DNA of 64,000 nucleotides from Reticulitermes speratus (lineage: Eukaryota > Arthropoda > Insecta > Blattodea > Rhinotermitidae). Location: contig JAJKFL010000005.1 of the NCBI GenBank assembly GCA_021186555.1, positions 7,281,178 through 7,345,177 on the forward strand. The letters are read 5' to 3'. Below the pieces are notes generated by a model that was not told where the DNA came from, did no database searches, and saw only the letters and a program-made list of their open reading frames with translations. The first letter of the stretch is position 1, and each line of letters begins with the position of its first letter. The position numbers and the translations under genes were made by a program. This document shows positions 1-11,090 of this stretch, piece by piece.

Positions 1-204
1 TTTTTATTTAACAGCTTGACTCTCCTTTTTCTCATTTAAAAACTTATTATTTAATACATTATTTTGGATGCAATTTATTTAACTTATTTTAGATGTAGAT
101 TATAGACTGTGTATAACTTGAATTATGCACGAACAACTTTGGGGGTACAAAGTTGAAGAGAAATTTTATCTGGGGGTACGCGAACAAAAAACGTTGAATA
201 CCAA

Positions 205-379
205 TGCTCTAGGCGATATCCCTGGTACTCATTTCTGTTAGAGGCTAAGTTGACTCCTGGGCCATAGTGTGGCCGGAAGAATAAGTCAATAAAAAATCCC
301 AATGACTCCATCGGGAATCGAACCCACGACCTTCCGGCTTGTAGAGCAGTGCCAAACCAACTGCGCAACGGCGTACCCC
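205..379 (-). mobile_element. SINE-A copy, 3'-truncated
   Basis: tRNA-headed SINE read on the minus strand. The head runs from the right edge, with an internal pol III B box (GGTTCGATTCC on minus, near 311-321), followed by the family body that reads ACTATGGCCC and AACAGAAATGAGTACCAGG. The copy stops shortly after that motif, so the 3' third is missing. The translated frame across it is not a gene. Confidence 0.8.
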
Positions 380-665
380 AAACTTATTTACAAATTTCGT
401 AAATCTAAATGTATTCTACCGTATCAGAATATACCAGCACAAACTGAAACCTTGTTCAAGATTTCCAGCAAGTGACGTGGTCAAGTGTTGCTAGCAATTT
501 GCTGTTGACACACAAATATGTGCGCACTTACGTACATTCTTGCAAACTTTTAGTTTTTCCTACTCTAATACGTTACTTATCGTACAGAAGGGATGTGCCC
601 TCTGTTACGTGCCCGCAATATAGCCTTCGAACTTTGTATCTCTTCAACATGGAACAAGATAGTCC

Positions 666-935
666 TAGTAAAGGTAAAGGTAAAGGTAAAGCAATCAGCA
701 GTCTCTGTACAGGCCTGGACAGACCCTGAGGGTTCCAGGAGGTTGAGGCTCCCAGATATCTAGATAACAGGTACACGAAGGTGGTAAGGTTGTTTGCCCT
801 ATGCACCGGCCGCCTTTACCCCCAGGAGACACCCCTGGCACTCATTTCTGTTAGAGGCAGGGTCGACCACAGGGCCATAGTGCGGATGGAAGGATTATGT
901 CAATGAAAACCCCAATGGCCCCTTCGGGAATCGAA
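666..935 (-). mobile_element. SINE-A copy, 5'-truncated
   Basis: Minus-strand SINE-A body and tail. From right to left it shows the end of the tRNA-like head, the ACTATGGCCC body, the GTAAAGGCGGCCGGTGCATA segment and the CAGGCCTG tail, ending in a short run of TTTACC repeats at about 670-690. The tRNA head upstream of the B box is missing. Confidence 0.75.
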
Positions 936-1645
936 GAAGTCCTACTACCTTCGCTAAATAGAAAGACCTTGAAAAGTTCAGGTAATGAGTAAGCTACAAA
1001 ATATTTTAACACTGCCATTTTATTTACCTAATTCAAGTAACAAAGACAAGGATCACTTCTTTAGTTTATTTAACGACAATTGTCCAGCTGTTTAGGTTAC
1101 GTGACATAAAAATAGATGATAATTTTCAATAAGGATTTCAGAAGAAGGTGGCACGAGGAGGCAGTTTTCAATTGAACTGAGGGGACTGAGGAAAACAGCG
1201 TAAATCTCGGTCAGGTGGGCTTACGGTCAGAATCGAAGCCAGGACCTATTTAACACGAAACATAAACGGCAAGTATACGCCAAGTGTGACGTTGTAATGA
1301 TGATGACGATAAGGAGCAGGACGACGGCGGTGATGGTGGTGGTGGTGGTGGTTGGGAAAACCTGCGTGCTCCAAGAAACACAGAGGAGGTTGAATGTGGG
1401 AAATGCCGCCTTCAGTGTCATGAAAGTCATCTGGGAAGATGTGCCGAACTGCTCGACAGAGCAATGTGCAGTTGGATCCAAGAGTGTCTCCGGGCAGCAA
1501 TATCTGCATGCACAGTCGTCTCGCTGCAGTTAAGCATTCCAGAGAGAGATAAGACTCCCACGATTACGCCACATAGCTTGGTGAGTCATGTGGAAACATT
1601 GACATTGTGCGAGTCTGCATTATGTTCATGTACCAACTGTCTGGA
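936..1645. other. No gene recognised
   Basis: Only short unconvincing frames. A small GGT/GAT-rich simple repeat lies at about 1297-1352 and gives a poly-Val/His-looking frame on either strand. Confidence 0.5.
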
Positions 1646-1647
1646 TA

Positions 1648-2137
1648 CAGTGGAACCTCGAACTTCGAAAACAATCCGTTCCAGGAGACGGTTCGACTTT
1701 CAAGTTTTTCGACTTTCGAGTTAAATTTCCCCATAAGAAATAATGTAAATTGAATTAATCCGTTCCAGACCCCCAAAATTTACCCAATATAAAACATTTT
1801 AAGTGCCTATTTCAAAAGGTCATATTGGTAAATAATGATAAAAAAAGTATATTTAATTTCAATAATTGAAAGTTTTTATTTATAATAGTACATACATAAA
1901 AAATGTTGTATAATAATCAATCAATAATAATAGTAGGAGGGATATTACTGTTCACTGGAAGTTGAATTACCCTTCTTTCATCTGGACCAAGCAGAGAGAA
2001 GGCGACCACGTGATTCTTTATTCAACTTTCGACTTTCGAGTTTTTGTTCGAGTTTCAAAACCGGATTTTCTTCGAATTTTTTGTTTGAGTTTCAAGTTGT
2101 TCGAACATCAAACCGTTCGAAGTTCGAGGGTCCACTG
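1648..2137. mobile_element. pogo/Tigger-type MITE
   Basis: About 490 bp with terminal inverted repeats CAGTGGAACCTCGAACTTCG (left) and CGAAGTTCGAGGGTCCACTG (right), each flanked by TA, as expected for Tc1/mariner/pogo integration. The subterminal parts repeat TTCGACTTTCGAG-type motifs in both orientations. There is no transposase frame inside, so the copy is non-autonomous. Confidence 0.8.
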
Positions 2138-2139
2138 TA

Positions 2140-2425
2140 CTTTCAGCCTTGGCGGGAATAATTCAGAGACGTATTATCATAAAGGTACTCGGGTCTTCAT
2201 GCAAAATGCATGATATTTGTGTCATATTTTAACCAAACTTCTGTAGAGTTCTGTAGTTAAATTTTAACAAAATTCCCCTATATCAAATTTCACGAAAATC
2301 CGTCAAGTGGGACCCGAGTTGACACACGCGCCCGGGGGAGGGGGGGGGGCGGACAGACGGATGTACACGACGAAGCAAAGAATCGCTTTTCGCAAACTTT
2401 GTGAACGCTCCTAAAAACCAGGCCG
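2140..2425 (+). repeat. Interspersed repeat E, copy 1
   Basis: Diverged copy of an interspersed repeat also at 8.9, 22.9, 51 and 59.4 kb. Shared blocks include ATTATCATAAA, ATTTCACGAAAATCCGTC and, at the right end, TCGCTTTTCGCAAACTTTG. The class is unknown. A G-rich stretch at 2335-2350 interrupts it. Confidence 0.6.
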
Positions 2426-3567
2426 TTTGTGGAAATGATCGGTGTTCATTGTGAGAAAAGCCAAAGACACGCAAATACAATGTGCGGGCAAAATTCAGGG
2501 TATGTAGTTTTACAGCAGGTGGCACATACACGTACCTGTAGGTTATAGAGATTACTGCTTCATTTATGTTTAGATTTAACGACAAATTGTAACCGCAGAA
2601 GCTATGTGACGCTGAGTGAGATGACAATGAGAGGCAACGAGATTATAAATTGAAACGGGGCGGCAGTGGCCGAATTTATGTTAGCATTTCGGTTAAATCA
2701 GTAGTTGACACTTGTAATGCAACGTATGTGTTACTTACTTAGAGAAGTACAGATAGTGTTGAAATGTTTATCCACAAAATTAATTTCATAAGCTTGTTGT
2801 CAGCTGTAGAATTACGAATCGTAAAACAATATACTGAACAGATACGAATTAGGAAGGACACTTTCGTGGTATACGTGACTTTACTGTTGCGAAATTCGTC
2901 TGTAGAAACAGCGGATAGCCACGAGAGACATTTCAAGATAGCTGTTGAAACAGCCGAGATGCGAAAATGGTACAGGGTGCCCGATACGATAAACTCGATA
3001 AAAAAATTGTGTTGTCCGTGTATCGAACTGCGTTAATACCGAGCATAACTTTGGGGAGTCTCCGGATTGATTTTTCTAGGAGGAAAATGGTAGACGAGAC
3101 GATAAAGAAGGAAATGTCAAGATGATGTCAAAGGACAAAACGATGAAAAACATTATAATGAAGTACAAGGTGCTGAAGATGATTTTAGAAACGAATGAGA
3201 AGGTACATTCATGGACTATAAAAGCTTAAAAACGGTGATAAGTTCCCTCGAAAGGTCGGGAAGCACTCATCCAGCAAATCAGCGTCACATCCGAGAAGAT
3301 CGAAATCCAAGAAGGTATCGGTTAATTTTTCTAATACTATATTCTTATCTCCATAATTCAGAAAAGTACCAATTACAAATAGTTCATGACTACTGAGGTT
3401 AAAATGGCAGTGTTTGTACTGGAACTGGTTCGAATGTGATATTAGTTGTCCCTGTAAAGAAACACAAAATCTTCGTCTATCCGAGGCACGAATAAGATGC
3501 TTAGATATCTCAGATGTGACCTGCAAGTTTAGTTGTCACCAATCTGGCAGAAATACAGTATTGTGTA
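2426..3567. other. No gene recognised
   Basis: Open frames of up to about 105 codons occur on both strands, with no recognisable domain and no partner in the other repeats of the window. Confidence 0.45.
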
Positions 3568-4178
3568 TGCAATGGCGTGGGCTGTCAGCATGTTCGGTAT
3601 GTACTGGCGTGGGCTGTCAGCATGTTCGGTATGTACTGGCGATGGGCTGTCAGCACGTTCGGTCATTACTGACGATGGACTGTCAGCATGTTCAGTATGT
3701 ACTGACGTTGGACTGTCAGCATGTTCGGTATGTACTGACGATGGACTGTCAGCATGTTCGGTATGTACTGACGATGGACTGTCAGCATGTTCGGTATGTA
3801 TTGGCGTGGCCTGTCATCACGTTCGGTACGTACTGACGATGGACTGTCAGCATGTTCGGTGTATACTAGCGATGTACTGTCACATGTTCGGTATGTATTG
3901 ACGATGGACTGTTAGCATATTCGGTATATACTAGCGATGGACTGTCAGCATGTTCGGTATGTACTGGCGATGGACTATCAGCATGTTCGGTAGGTACTGA
4001 CGATGGACTGTCAGCATGTTCGGTATGTACTGACGATGGATTGTCCGCATGTTCGGTATGTACTGACGATGGACTGTCAGCATGTTCGGTATGTACTGGC
4101 GATGGATTGTCCGCATGTTCGGTATGTACTGACGATGGACTGTCAGCATGTTCGGTATGTACTGATGATGGACTGTCA
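3568..4178. repeat. 33-bp tandem array (about 18 copies)
   Basis: Minisatellite whose unit contains TGTCAGCATGTTCGGTATGT followed by ACTGACGATGGAC. The 33-bp period is a multiple of three, so it opens long frames on both strands, such as an 11-residue CQHVRYVLTMD repeat. These are a by-product of periodicity. Units differ at a few positions (ACTGGCG versus ACTGACG, TCAGC versus TCCGC), and the left end is the more degenerate. Confidence 0.9.
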
Positions 4179-4275
4179 AAGTATAATTTTGTACCATTTT
4201 TAGCGAGACCCATATTAAACATGTTTCGGCCATTACGTAATGGCCGAAACATGTAGGAGTAGCATGAAATAGTGC
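4179..4275. mobile_element. Relic of an HHR inverted-repeat element
   Basis: A 36-bp perfect palindrome at 4219-4254 consists of two head-to-head copies of GGCCGAAACATGT, the 3' half of the hammerhead motif seen elsewhere in the window. The catalytic CUGANGA half is missing on both sides, so this is a collapsed deletion product with no active ribozyme. Confidence 0.55.
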
Positions 4276-5202
4276 AATAAGTTGGAAATAAATTCACCTG
4301 TTTGCATACAGCCATTTTCACTTGATACGACTGTCTGCCTCTTCCATTCACACAACGTGACAGAAGTAGCAGTTTGGTTTATGAAAAACTTGGATTAATT
4401 CGGTTCAAAATAAGTCTTATTTTAAGAAATAGTTCGAAACCTAATGTGTGACTTTAATTAACGCACCACTCGCTATCACAGCGCTGCTAAATATACTGCG
4501 TTGCTGTTTATTCTTTAAATAAAGATCCGGGCCCTTCATTTTGGTCTCGTGACGTCACAGACCAGTAGTTGCCAAATGCTCTTAGTTGTTCGAATTGTCT
4601 GACTAATTAAGTGAATGGACCCGACGTCAACACAAGCGTCGCGGCGCACTTGGCTGACTTCTTCTCTACTAGTTTCCTAACTGCTGGTGGAGAAACTGGG
4701 CTTGGAGGATGAATGAAACGGAAACAGCCTTCCCAAAGAAAGAAAGTCTGTGTCATGTAGTGTGTAATTGACTGACAGTGTCACAGCTGGCGGTGCGGTG
4801 CTTGCAATAGAACTTTCAGTACATAAAAGTGTTTCACTCAAATCGACCTTCAGCCTAACACTGGAAGTGAATGCCAGTAAGACCGAATCGCAATGCACGG
4901 AGTGAACTTATAAAAATATTCGAATTATGGAACTCCATTAAATTGGTCGGGCCTGTAGCACGAATCGAAGATATGACAAATGTATAGGCTACACGTTTTT
5001 AGTCCGGAAAACTGAAGGGAAGAAGCAACTTACACAAACAAGACGTAGATGCGAGGGTATTACTTTAAGTTGTGTTATCTGACGATACTGCCAATTTCTA
5101 AGCTTATAAAGCGTGGGTGATGAAGTAATGAGTAAAAATAAAATATTTTTGGAATATTACTAACAGAAAAACCGAAGTACTAAGAAAAACACCTTTCCGA
5201 GT
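4276..5202. other. No gene recognised
   Basis: No recognisable coding region, repeat family or RNA gene. Confidence 0.45.
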
Positions 5203-5295
5203 GCTACTTTATTTATCACAAATCAAATGCGGACTGGTCTGGAATCGAAACCGGACCTCCACGGTGAGAGGCCGACAATTAGCCGCCTGGGATAA
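5203..5295 (-). mobile_element. SINE-D head fragment
   Basis: Minus-strand tRNA-like head of SINE-D. It reads CCCAGGCGGCTAATTGTCGG, then a B-box-like GGTTTCGATTCC and the family block CCAGTCCGCATTTGAT. It aligns with the full copy at 8104-8388 but is truncated after the GTAGC block. Confidence 0.6.
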
Positions 5296-5817
5296 TATTA
5301 AGATGGATCGTAGAGTTAGAATTTATGGTGTAATATGGATTCAACTGCCTTAGCATACAGACAATTTTCGAGGTCTTCTAAATAAGAAGGCGGAATAAAA
5401 TTCGGGTTGCATAAAAGGCGGGTATTTCTTGAACAGATGAGCGACTATTAGCCTCTCAAAAATAAATGTGTTCCATGTTCTTGGTAGTCTGACTTATAGC
5501 AGTGACGAAACTAATGGTTCGTGGGCCACACGTAGATATAAGCACGTACTTCAGCTTCGTAAGCCCGTACAGTGCCTTCCATGCGTGTAATACGCAAAAT
5601 GTGCTGGCCTGAACGGTCCCAGTTTATCTCTGTCGTCCACTCTACTCTGGTTCTTGGTAAACCATATATGGTTTCGAAGTCTTGAGAAGGGAGCTGTGTT
5701 CACCGCTGGCTCCTTGCTGGCAAATAATGTACTGCCTAAAGCGAACACCATGCAATACCTTTCTTTGCTTCTTATTCGAACTTCTTCTACTTACGCAGTG
5801 TTGGTGAAGTGGGTTAT
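5296..5817. other. No gene recognised
   Basis: No recognisable feature apart from short open frames. Confidence 0.4.
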
Positions 5818-6026
5818 TGTTGCACGTCATCACACTCAGACACACTGCACTCGGTAGGACTCCTCTGGAGGAGGGATCGGTCCGTCGCAGAGACCTCTAC
5901 GTGATAACACACAGCACTCACATCAGAAAGACATCCATGCCCCCTGCGAAATTCGAACCCGCAATCCCAGCAAGCGAGCGGCCGTAGATCTACGCCTTAG
6001 ACCGCACGGCCACTGGAATCGGTACC
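5818..6026 (-). mobile_element. SINE-B copy, alternative tail
   Basis: tRNA-headed SINE on the minus strand. The tRNA-like part has an A-box region GTGGCCGTGCGGTCTAAGGC and a B box GGTTCGAATTTC, followed by the family body (AGAGGTCTCTGCGACG, AGGAGTCCTACCGA). The left end reads GTTATTGTTGCA instead of the usual CTCGACAGCC tail, as in the copy at 63.7 kb. Confidence 0.75.
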
Positions 6027-6946
6027 ATGCCGTATCACGAGGATAAATACTATCAAATTTATTGGCGTCAAACATTTTCTTCTTTAAAACCTGAATTTAC
6101 GATTTCGTTGCTCGAAAGATAAGTAAGGTCTTGTAAGAGAAGCTGCTTCGTTTCGGACGGTTTCTTTTGTAAAAGAAAGGTACCATTGAAAGACTTCGCC
6201 TCACTTTGGTAAGAAATTGAACTTTCAATTGCCCAATACAGAGCAGCAGTAAGATGCCAGAAAGTAAAATTTGGGTTGGCCATCAGGAAATTACAGCTCT
6301 TATGACTCTTGAAATAAAGCTATCAGCTTAAGTGCGTATGTTGAAAACAGTGCGTCGATGAATATATATATATATATAATATATATATATATATATACTG
6401 TTCCAAAACGTGGGCAAACACATACCGTCATGACCCAAAAGACCATAAAGGCAGTAAACCCCACTAAAAGTTTGAAAAATCCCATGTTGTTTAGCAGGGT
6501 TAGGCTTGACCGTACCAAATAATGAGGCGTTGCACCCTGTGATTCATCAACCGTCGTGTGGTGTGTTACGGTGTTGAGTCTGATCAGTTGAGCGCAGCAA
6601 ACAGTGACAAAGTTAGCACGGTGTTTCAGTTTCAATAATTAGTGTCTGACAGAGATTTCTAATGCAGGGTTTTACTCTTGTCCACAAATAGAGAAAAAGA
6701 TTAATGTGTAGAGGAGTGCAGTTGGGGGAGGCGGGCGAGTTGTGCAGCCGCCCCGGGTGGCAGAGTCCAAGGGGCGGCAGAATGGGAGGCAAAATAGATA
6801 TCTTAAATTAACAAAAAAAAAATTATTTTATGTGCTCAACCGTTTTGAAATTATTGAGCCAAGTAAAAGGGAATTCAATATGTATTTGTGATTCTTTTTT
6901 AAAGATCATAATTTCATAATAAAATACAGTTCATGACAAATATTAA
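6027..6946. other. No gene; TA microsatellite
   Basis: A (TA)n tract lies at 6363-6400. Otherwise only short frames are present. Confidence 0.5.
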
Positions 6947-6990
6947 CTAATTACATGTTTCGGCACCGAGGTGCCATCATCATGGAGTTA
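6870..6990 (-). mobile_element. HHR element relic (left arm)
   Basis: Contains a hammerhead-like motif on minus at about 6947-6990: ATGATGA, a stem II of GGCACC/GGTGCC, GAAA, CATG, TA. The first core nucleotide C3 is A, so cleavage is not expected. No second arm was found. Confidence 0.5.
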
Positions 6991-7283
6991 CTTAGAACAA
7001 AGGAGTAAAAGCCCAACACGCTAATCTACGTAATGTATCGCCCTTATTGGAACGATTAAAGTATTAACATTCAAAAATACACAAAGTTTACAAGCATAAA
7101 ACTACAATGTTGTGATATTAAAATTCAGCCTTTCCAGTTATAAGTCCGCAGTTGATTATATTCTGTATGGTGCATGCATACAGCATCTGTCTCGATCTTA
7201 TGTGATACGAAGAGATCTCGTCTAAATGCAGCGTGTGAAGTGTGTCGTGTTAGTCGGTGTGGTATACGTACGGTACGAATAAT

Positions 7284-7506
7284 TTTTTTTATGGCTCGAC
7301 AGCCCTTTATTGGCCTGGGCCTCCTCGTTTCGTCGAGGTTTCATGGTCACACTTTTTAGACACACCACAGTCGGTAGGACTCCTCTGGACGAGGGACCAG
7401 CTCGTCGCAGAGACCTCTACCTGACATCACACAACACTCACAACAGACAGACATCCATGCCCCCGGTGGGATTCGAACCCACGATCCTACGGCCACTGGG
7501 ATCGGC
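7284..7506 (-). mobile_element. SINE-B copy with TSD
   Basis: Nearly full SINE-B on minus. The tail begins on the left at ATGGCTCGACAGCC, the body has AGAGGTCTCTGCGACG, and the B box GGTTCGAATCC lies near 7469-7479. The tRNA head is internally shortened. The copy is bounded by a 14-bp duplication with one mismatch, ACGGTACGAATAAT (7270-7283) and ACGGTATGAATAAT (7507-7520). Confidence 0.85.
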
Positions 7507-7520
7507 ACGGTATGAATAAT

Positions 7521-8103
7521 ATAAACTCATAATTTCTGTTAGGGACTGCCACTGATATTGCTCACCCCGGGAGCCAAAAAACCTACCTTCGCCAGTCAAA
7601 GTGTAACAAGAGTCCGCAGTTCAATGTGGAAAGATTCTGCACGATAAAATTTTCCCCAGCGGTGGAGTGTGTGGCGATGTGCTGTCCAAGGTCGTTATAT
7701 CTTTGTGACAATTCTTCGCTTATGCCCTCTACACCATGGGGCATATCGTTGCAACATTTCTACCGCTATGCCCTATGCAAGTGTACAGAAAGTTGTAACG
7801 ATGCTTCCATTTTGTCCTTTGTAACATAGGCAGATCTTTGCAACACTTCTTCCGCTCTATCATGTGCAAATAGGTAGAGTAAAGTTCCTCCCATTACGTC
7901 CTTTGTAAAGTAGGCTGCAACATTTCGCGTGCAAATAAACGAACCTCTGTCACTTTTATTCACGTGTATCTCTTTCCTTTCTGCTCTTAAATATGGCTAA
8001 GAACCTTGGTGGCTCTTGGGAGACAGGGACATCGTGTAAAGAAGAAATTTAGTTACTTTGAAACAAGTTTCGCCTTCTGAAATCAACCAAGCACTTTTCA
8101 TCT
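7521..8103. other. No gene recognised
   Basis: Loosely repeated motifs (CTTTGTAA, GCAACATTTC) at 7730-7930 suggest an old duplicated sequence. There is no coding evidence. Confidence 0.4.
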
Positions 8104-8388
8104 TGGGCCGTGCCATGGCTCAGGCGGTTAGTCGCTGGCCTTCCACCGCCGAGGCTCGGGTTCGATCCCGGGTCAGTCCGTGTGGGATTTGTGGTAGACA
8201 AAGTAGCACTGGAACAGGTTTTTCTCCGAGTACTTCGGGTTTTCCCCTGTCAATTTCATTCCACCGGTGCTCCATTACTTGGAAAAATAAAAGAAACTAA
8301 TCATCTTTCTCTTCATCTTCATCACAAGGTTGCACAATAAGCCTTAACGCTGCGGTGCGTCCGTATAATCTGCTGCGGGGCCCTTCTA
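8104..8388 (+). mobile_element. SINE-D, near full length
   Basis: tRNA-headed SINE. It has the A-box region TGGCTCAGGCGGTTAGTCGC, the exact B box GGTTCGATCCC, then the family body GGGATTTGTGGTAGACAAAG, TTTTCCCCTGTC and ATTCCACCGGTGC, and a 3' part GGTTGCACAATAAGCCT ... GGGGCCCTT. A second, internally deleted copy lies at 10,915. Confidence 0.8.
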
Positions 8389-8907
8389 AAAAAAAGCACT
8401 GTTCATTTATCTTTAGCCTCCACTATCTTTAGTAAATCTTATGACAGTAGTATGTTACTGAGCGAGGTTGGACTCTTTCCATTGTCACTTTTATTGTTAA
8501 AAGAGTAAGGCTTTGGAAGCTGGTTCTGCCTCCTCGGCAGGTTACAAAATAGAAATATGGGTTTGAATTCTACTGTGTTCAGTCAGATTGGTTCAATTTA
8601 TGTCCCATACTGCTGAGTCCCTTAGACTGAGAAATCTTTAGGCAGTTTAATTTTGTTCTCCTAGCACCATAAGAAAAATTCCATAATATCCTCCGATTTA
8701 AGATCTTATCCTCATGGCATCTTGTTTCCTGACGAAAATTTTTAAAATTCCCTAGTAATACAAGACAGACAATATACGTATAAAGTAATATTGAGAAGCG
8801 TTCGCGTAACCATTGTTGCCGTCGAAAAGCAATACGTATTAAATATTGTGAGAGAGTGTCTGTGTCCTTGCCTTAGATATTCGGGATGCATATCAATTAT
8901 TTTCTGC
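8389..8907. other. No gene recognised
   Basis: Nothing recognisable. GGGTTTGAATTC at about 8571 resembles a B box but lacks an A box at the right distance. Confidence 0.4.
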
Positions 8908-9262
8908 GCCGTATTATATTGTCATCTGTGGCCTGTCTGGCTGTATTACATTTTTCCACATTATTTCATAAACGGCAAGATTTTCTGAAAAAAAAAGTCT
9001 ATTGAATTTAAAATGTGTTTTGATTTTCTCAGCGACATTTGTCTGAAATATTTCTCATTGTAAGAAGAATTCAACGAGATATTATCATAAATGTACATAG
9101 GTGTTCATGTAAAGTACTCGTTATTCTTGTCAGATTTTAATGGAACTTGAATTTTTTTCGACAGGTTTTCGAAAAATCGTCAAATTTCATGAAAATCCGT
9201 CCAGTGGAAGCTGAGTTGTTCCATGCAGAAGGAAGGACGAAGAGATATGACAAAGTTAATCG
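8908..9262 (+). repeat. Interspersed repeat E, copy 2
   Basis: Shares with the 51-kb copy the blocks GTCTGAAATATTTCTCATT, TCATGTAAAGTAC, AGTTATTC-type and CATGAAAATCCGTCCAGT. The left part contains CCACATTATTTCATAAACGG. It lacks the terminal TCGCTTTTCGC hairpin seen in other copies. Confidence 0.65.
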
Positions 9263-9540
9263 CCTAAAAATGATATATAAGTAAAGTACGTTAATGAAAA
9301 TTAAGCCTTTTACTTCTGTCAGCTTTTCTTACCGCCTTTAACCCTATAACCGTAGTGGTTACTATAAGTAAAAACCTGCTTTAAAGTTTCGGAGTTTCGC
9401 GCTTTGCAGACACAGTTTACTGTTGTGTCTCATTTGACTCTCAATCATTTTCTCGGACAGAAATAACCGTCTGGCCTTGATAATTTTCTCTGTAAGGTAA
9501 GTCGTAAATACACACAAATCTGCTACCAACTAGTTGCACA

Positions 9541-9853
9541 GTTAATGAATTTTATTTAAATCCAACAAACGCACTACACTTTCGTTTTCGTACATATGTT
9601 TCGGCACATCCTGTGCCATCCTCAGAGGGGTTTGTCGAGAGTTCACAATCTTCAGTACATCCAACTGTTTTTCACTCATTTTCACAGCACATAATTTTGT
9701 AAGCCACGAGCAATAAATATCACTTGTCTTTGTGTTCATAGTGATAACAGGATGTGCCGAAACATATGTAGGACAAAGAAAGTGTAGTGCGTTTGTTGGA
9801 TTGAAATACAATTAATTAATTATCACAAATGCACGGTATATATAACATAAAGT
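9541..9853 (+). mobile_element. HHR inverted-repeat element with TSD
   Basis: Both arms begin with TTG/CAA-rich outer ends (ATCCAACAAACGCAC left, its complement right) and meet the ribozyme sequence inward. A tail containing AAATGCACGGTA follows the right arm. The unit is flanked by the 10-bp duplication TAGTTGCACA (9531-9540 and 9854-9863). The left-arm ribozyme keeps its core. The right arm has lost CUGANGA. Confidence 0.7.
9587..9630 (-). ncRNA. Hammerhead ribozyme motif, stem I weakened
   Basis: On minus: CTGAGGA, stem II GGCACA-GGA-TGTGCC (perfect), GAAA, palindromic CATATG, TA. All core nucleotides are present. The bases after the cleavage site do not pair well with those before CTGAGGA, so activity is doubtful. 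Confidence 0.65.
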
Positions 9854-9863
9854 TAGTTGCACA

Positions 9864-9935
9864 ATATTTTATATTTGTTATACAAAGCTCCTACATGTTT
9901 CGGCCATATCTCCTGGTCACTTTCAGGGTGTTACA
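9864..9935 (-). mobile_element. HHR element, left arm only
   Basis: Starts directly after the duplication of the preceding element. The motif at 9887-9930 on minus reads CTGAAAG, a stem II with GGCC, GAAA, CATG, TA, GGAGC. G8 and A9 of the core are altered, so it should be inactive. No right arm was identified. Confidence 0.5.
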
Positions 9936-10780
9936 ATTTTTGTCGATGTGTACAGCATATATTGCAACTTGTCATAGATAACTGGCAGACTATATAATGT
10001 ATAATATAATGTAATAAGAATACAATGATAATTGTCACTATATAAGTCGTCAATATGTAAGTAAGTAGTTATTATGTTAAATCTCAGTTTAATGAATGTT
10101 AAAAAGTTATAGGTATTAAGAGTATTAAAATTAATGCTCCATATCCAAACATCTGTAGTGCTGGCATGTTTTCTTCATTTAAACTGCATCGGATAATCCG
10201 TTGTTTAAGTACTCAGAGTGTACACCGTGAATTAATATGCTATACTGCTGTACAATAGCTGCAGAAAAACGTGATTTGCATTTCAAGCCACTGAAATGAA
10301 CAATCGGTAAGTTATATACTGCGTACTTAGTGCTTAAAGTTTTGTTTGAGGACTATAAGAGTGGTAGCATTTTGTGCAAGAAACTCTATACCCCATCGTC
10401 AATACAGCACCCGAGAGGGTAACGTGCAGGATGAAGAGATAAATGCAGTTGGGTTGGCGTCGCTCAGGCCATGGAGGAAAACTGGAGCGACAATATTGGG
10501 TTGCGTCATGGAGTCTGGTTCAGAGAATGAACTCTGAAATAGCTTCTGATGTCTCCACGAGGTCTGATGCGGTGGTACATGGTTAGAGGAGTGAAGAATA
10601 TACAGTCACCCCGGAAGTTGGCCATCCTCGGCATCAACGACCTGCACCATTCGCTTCGTTACAGTATCGGCAAGGTCACTGAAGTTTAAAGTTCTTTCAC
10701 TTCCACAGTCTTCTTGGCTTCATTTTGAAACCTCAAATATTGGTGTCTTCACACTGTGCATTGTTGATAACCAAATCACA
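9936..10780. other. No gene recognised
   Basis: No coding or family assignment. A CGGATAATCCG palindrome at 10189-10199 recalls pogo-type termini but stands alone. Confidence 0.4.
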
Positions 10781-10893
10781 CAATATTCATTCCAACAAAA
10801 TACACTGTATTGTTGTCACATATTCTATATTACAATATCTTGTTAATCCATCCTACATGTTTTGATCCCTCATGGGGGTATCATCAGGGATTC
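10781..10893 (-). mobile_element. HHR element relic
   Basis: The outer end ATTCCAACAAAATACAC matches the family arm end. The motif on minus at 10,850-10,891 has CTGATGA, a diverged stem II, AAAA in place of GAAA, CATG and TA. Stem I is perfect (ATCC/GGAT). Loss of G12 predicts no catalysis. Confidence 0.6.
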
Positions 10894-10914
10894 GGATCAA
10901 AGTAACATTTCACA

Positions 10915-11090
10915 AATCACCGCGGAGGCCCGGGTTCGATCCCGGTCAGTCCATTTGGGATTTGTGGTGGACAAAGTGGATCTCCATTACAAGGATAAAA
11001 AGAAAAAACTGATCATCTTCATCACAGGGTTGCACAAGAAGCCTCAAGGCTGCGGTGCGTCCGTAGCATCTGCTAAGGGGCCCTTTACCC
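10915..11090 (+). mobile_element. SINE-D, internally deleted
   Basis: Has CGGAGGCCCGGGTTCGATCC, then the GGGATTTGTGGTGGACAAAG body, and jumps to the 3' part ACAGGGTTGCACAAGAAGCC. The middle block with TTTTCCCC and the left half of the tRNA head are missing. Confidence 0.75.

Noticed and set aside
3568..4178. Possible CRISPR-like array
   Set aside because: The units are contiguous tandem repeats without unique spacers, and the context is a eukaryotic genome. The same applies to the 49-, 29- and 26-bp arrays.
3414..4351. Long open frames on both strands (up to 161 codons) over the 33-bp array
   Set aside because: The repeat length is a multiple of three, so any stop-free frame stays open through the array. 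The peptides are pure 11-residue repeats with no flanking gene structure.
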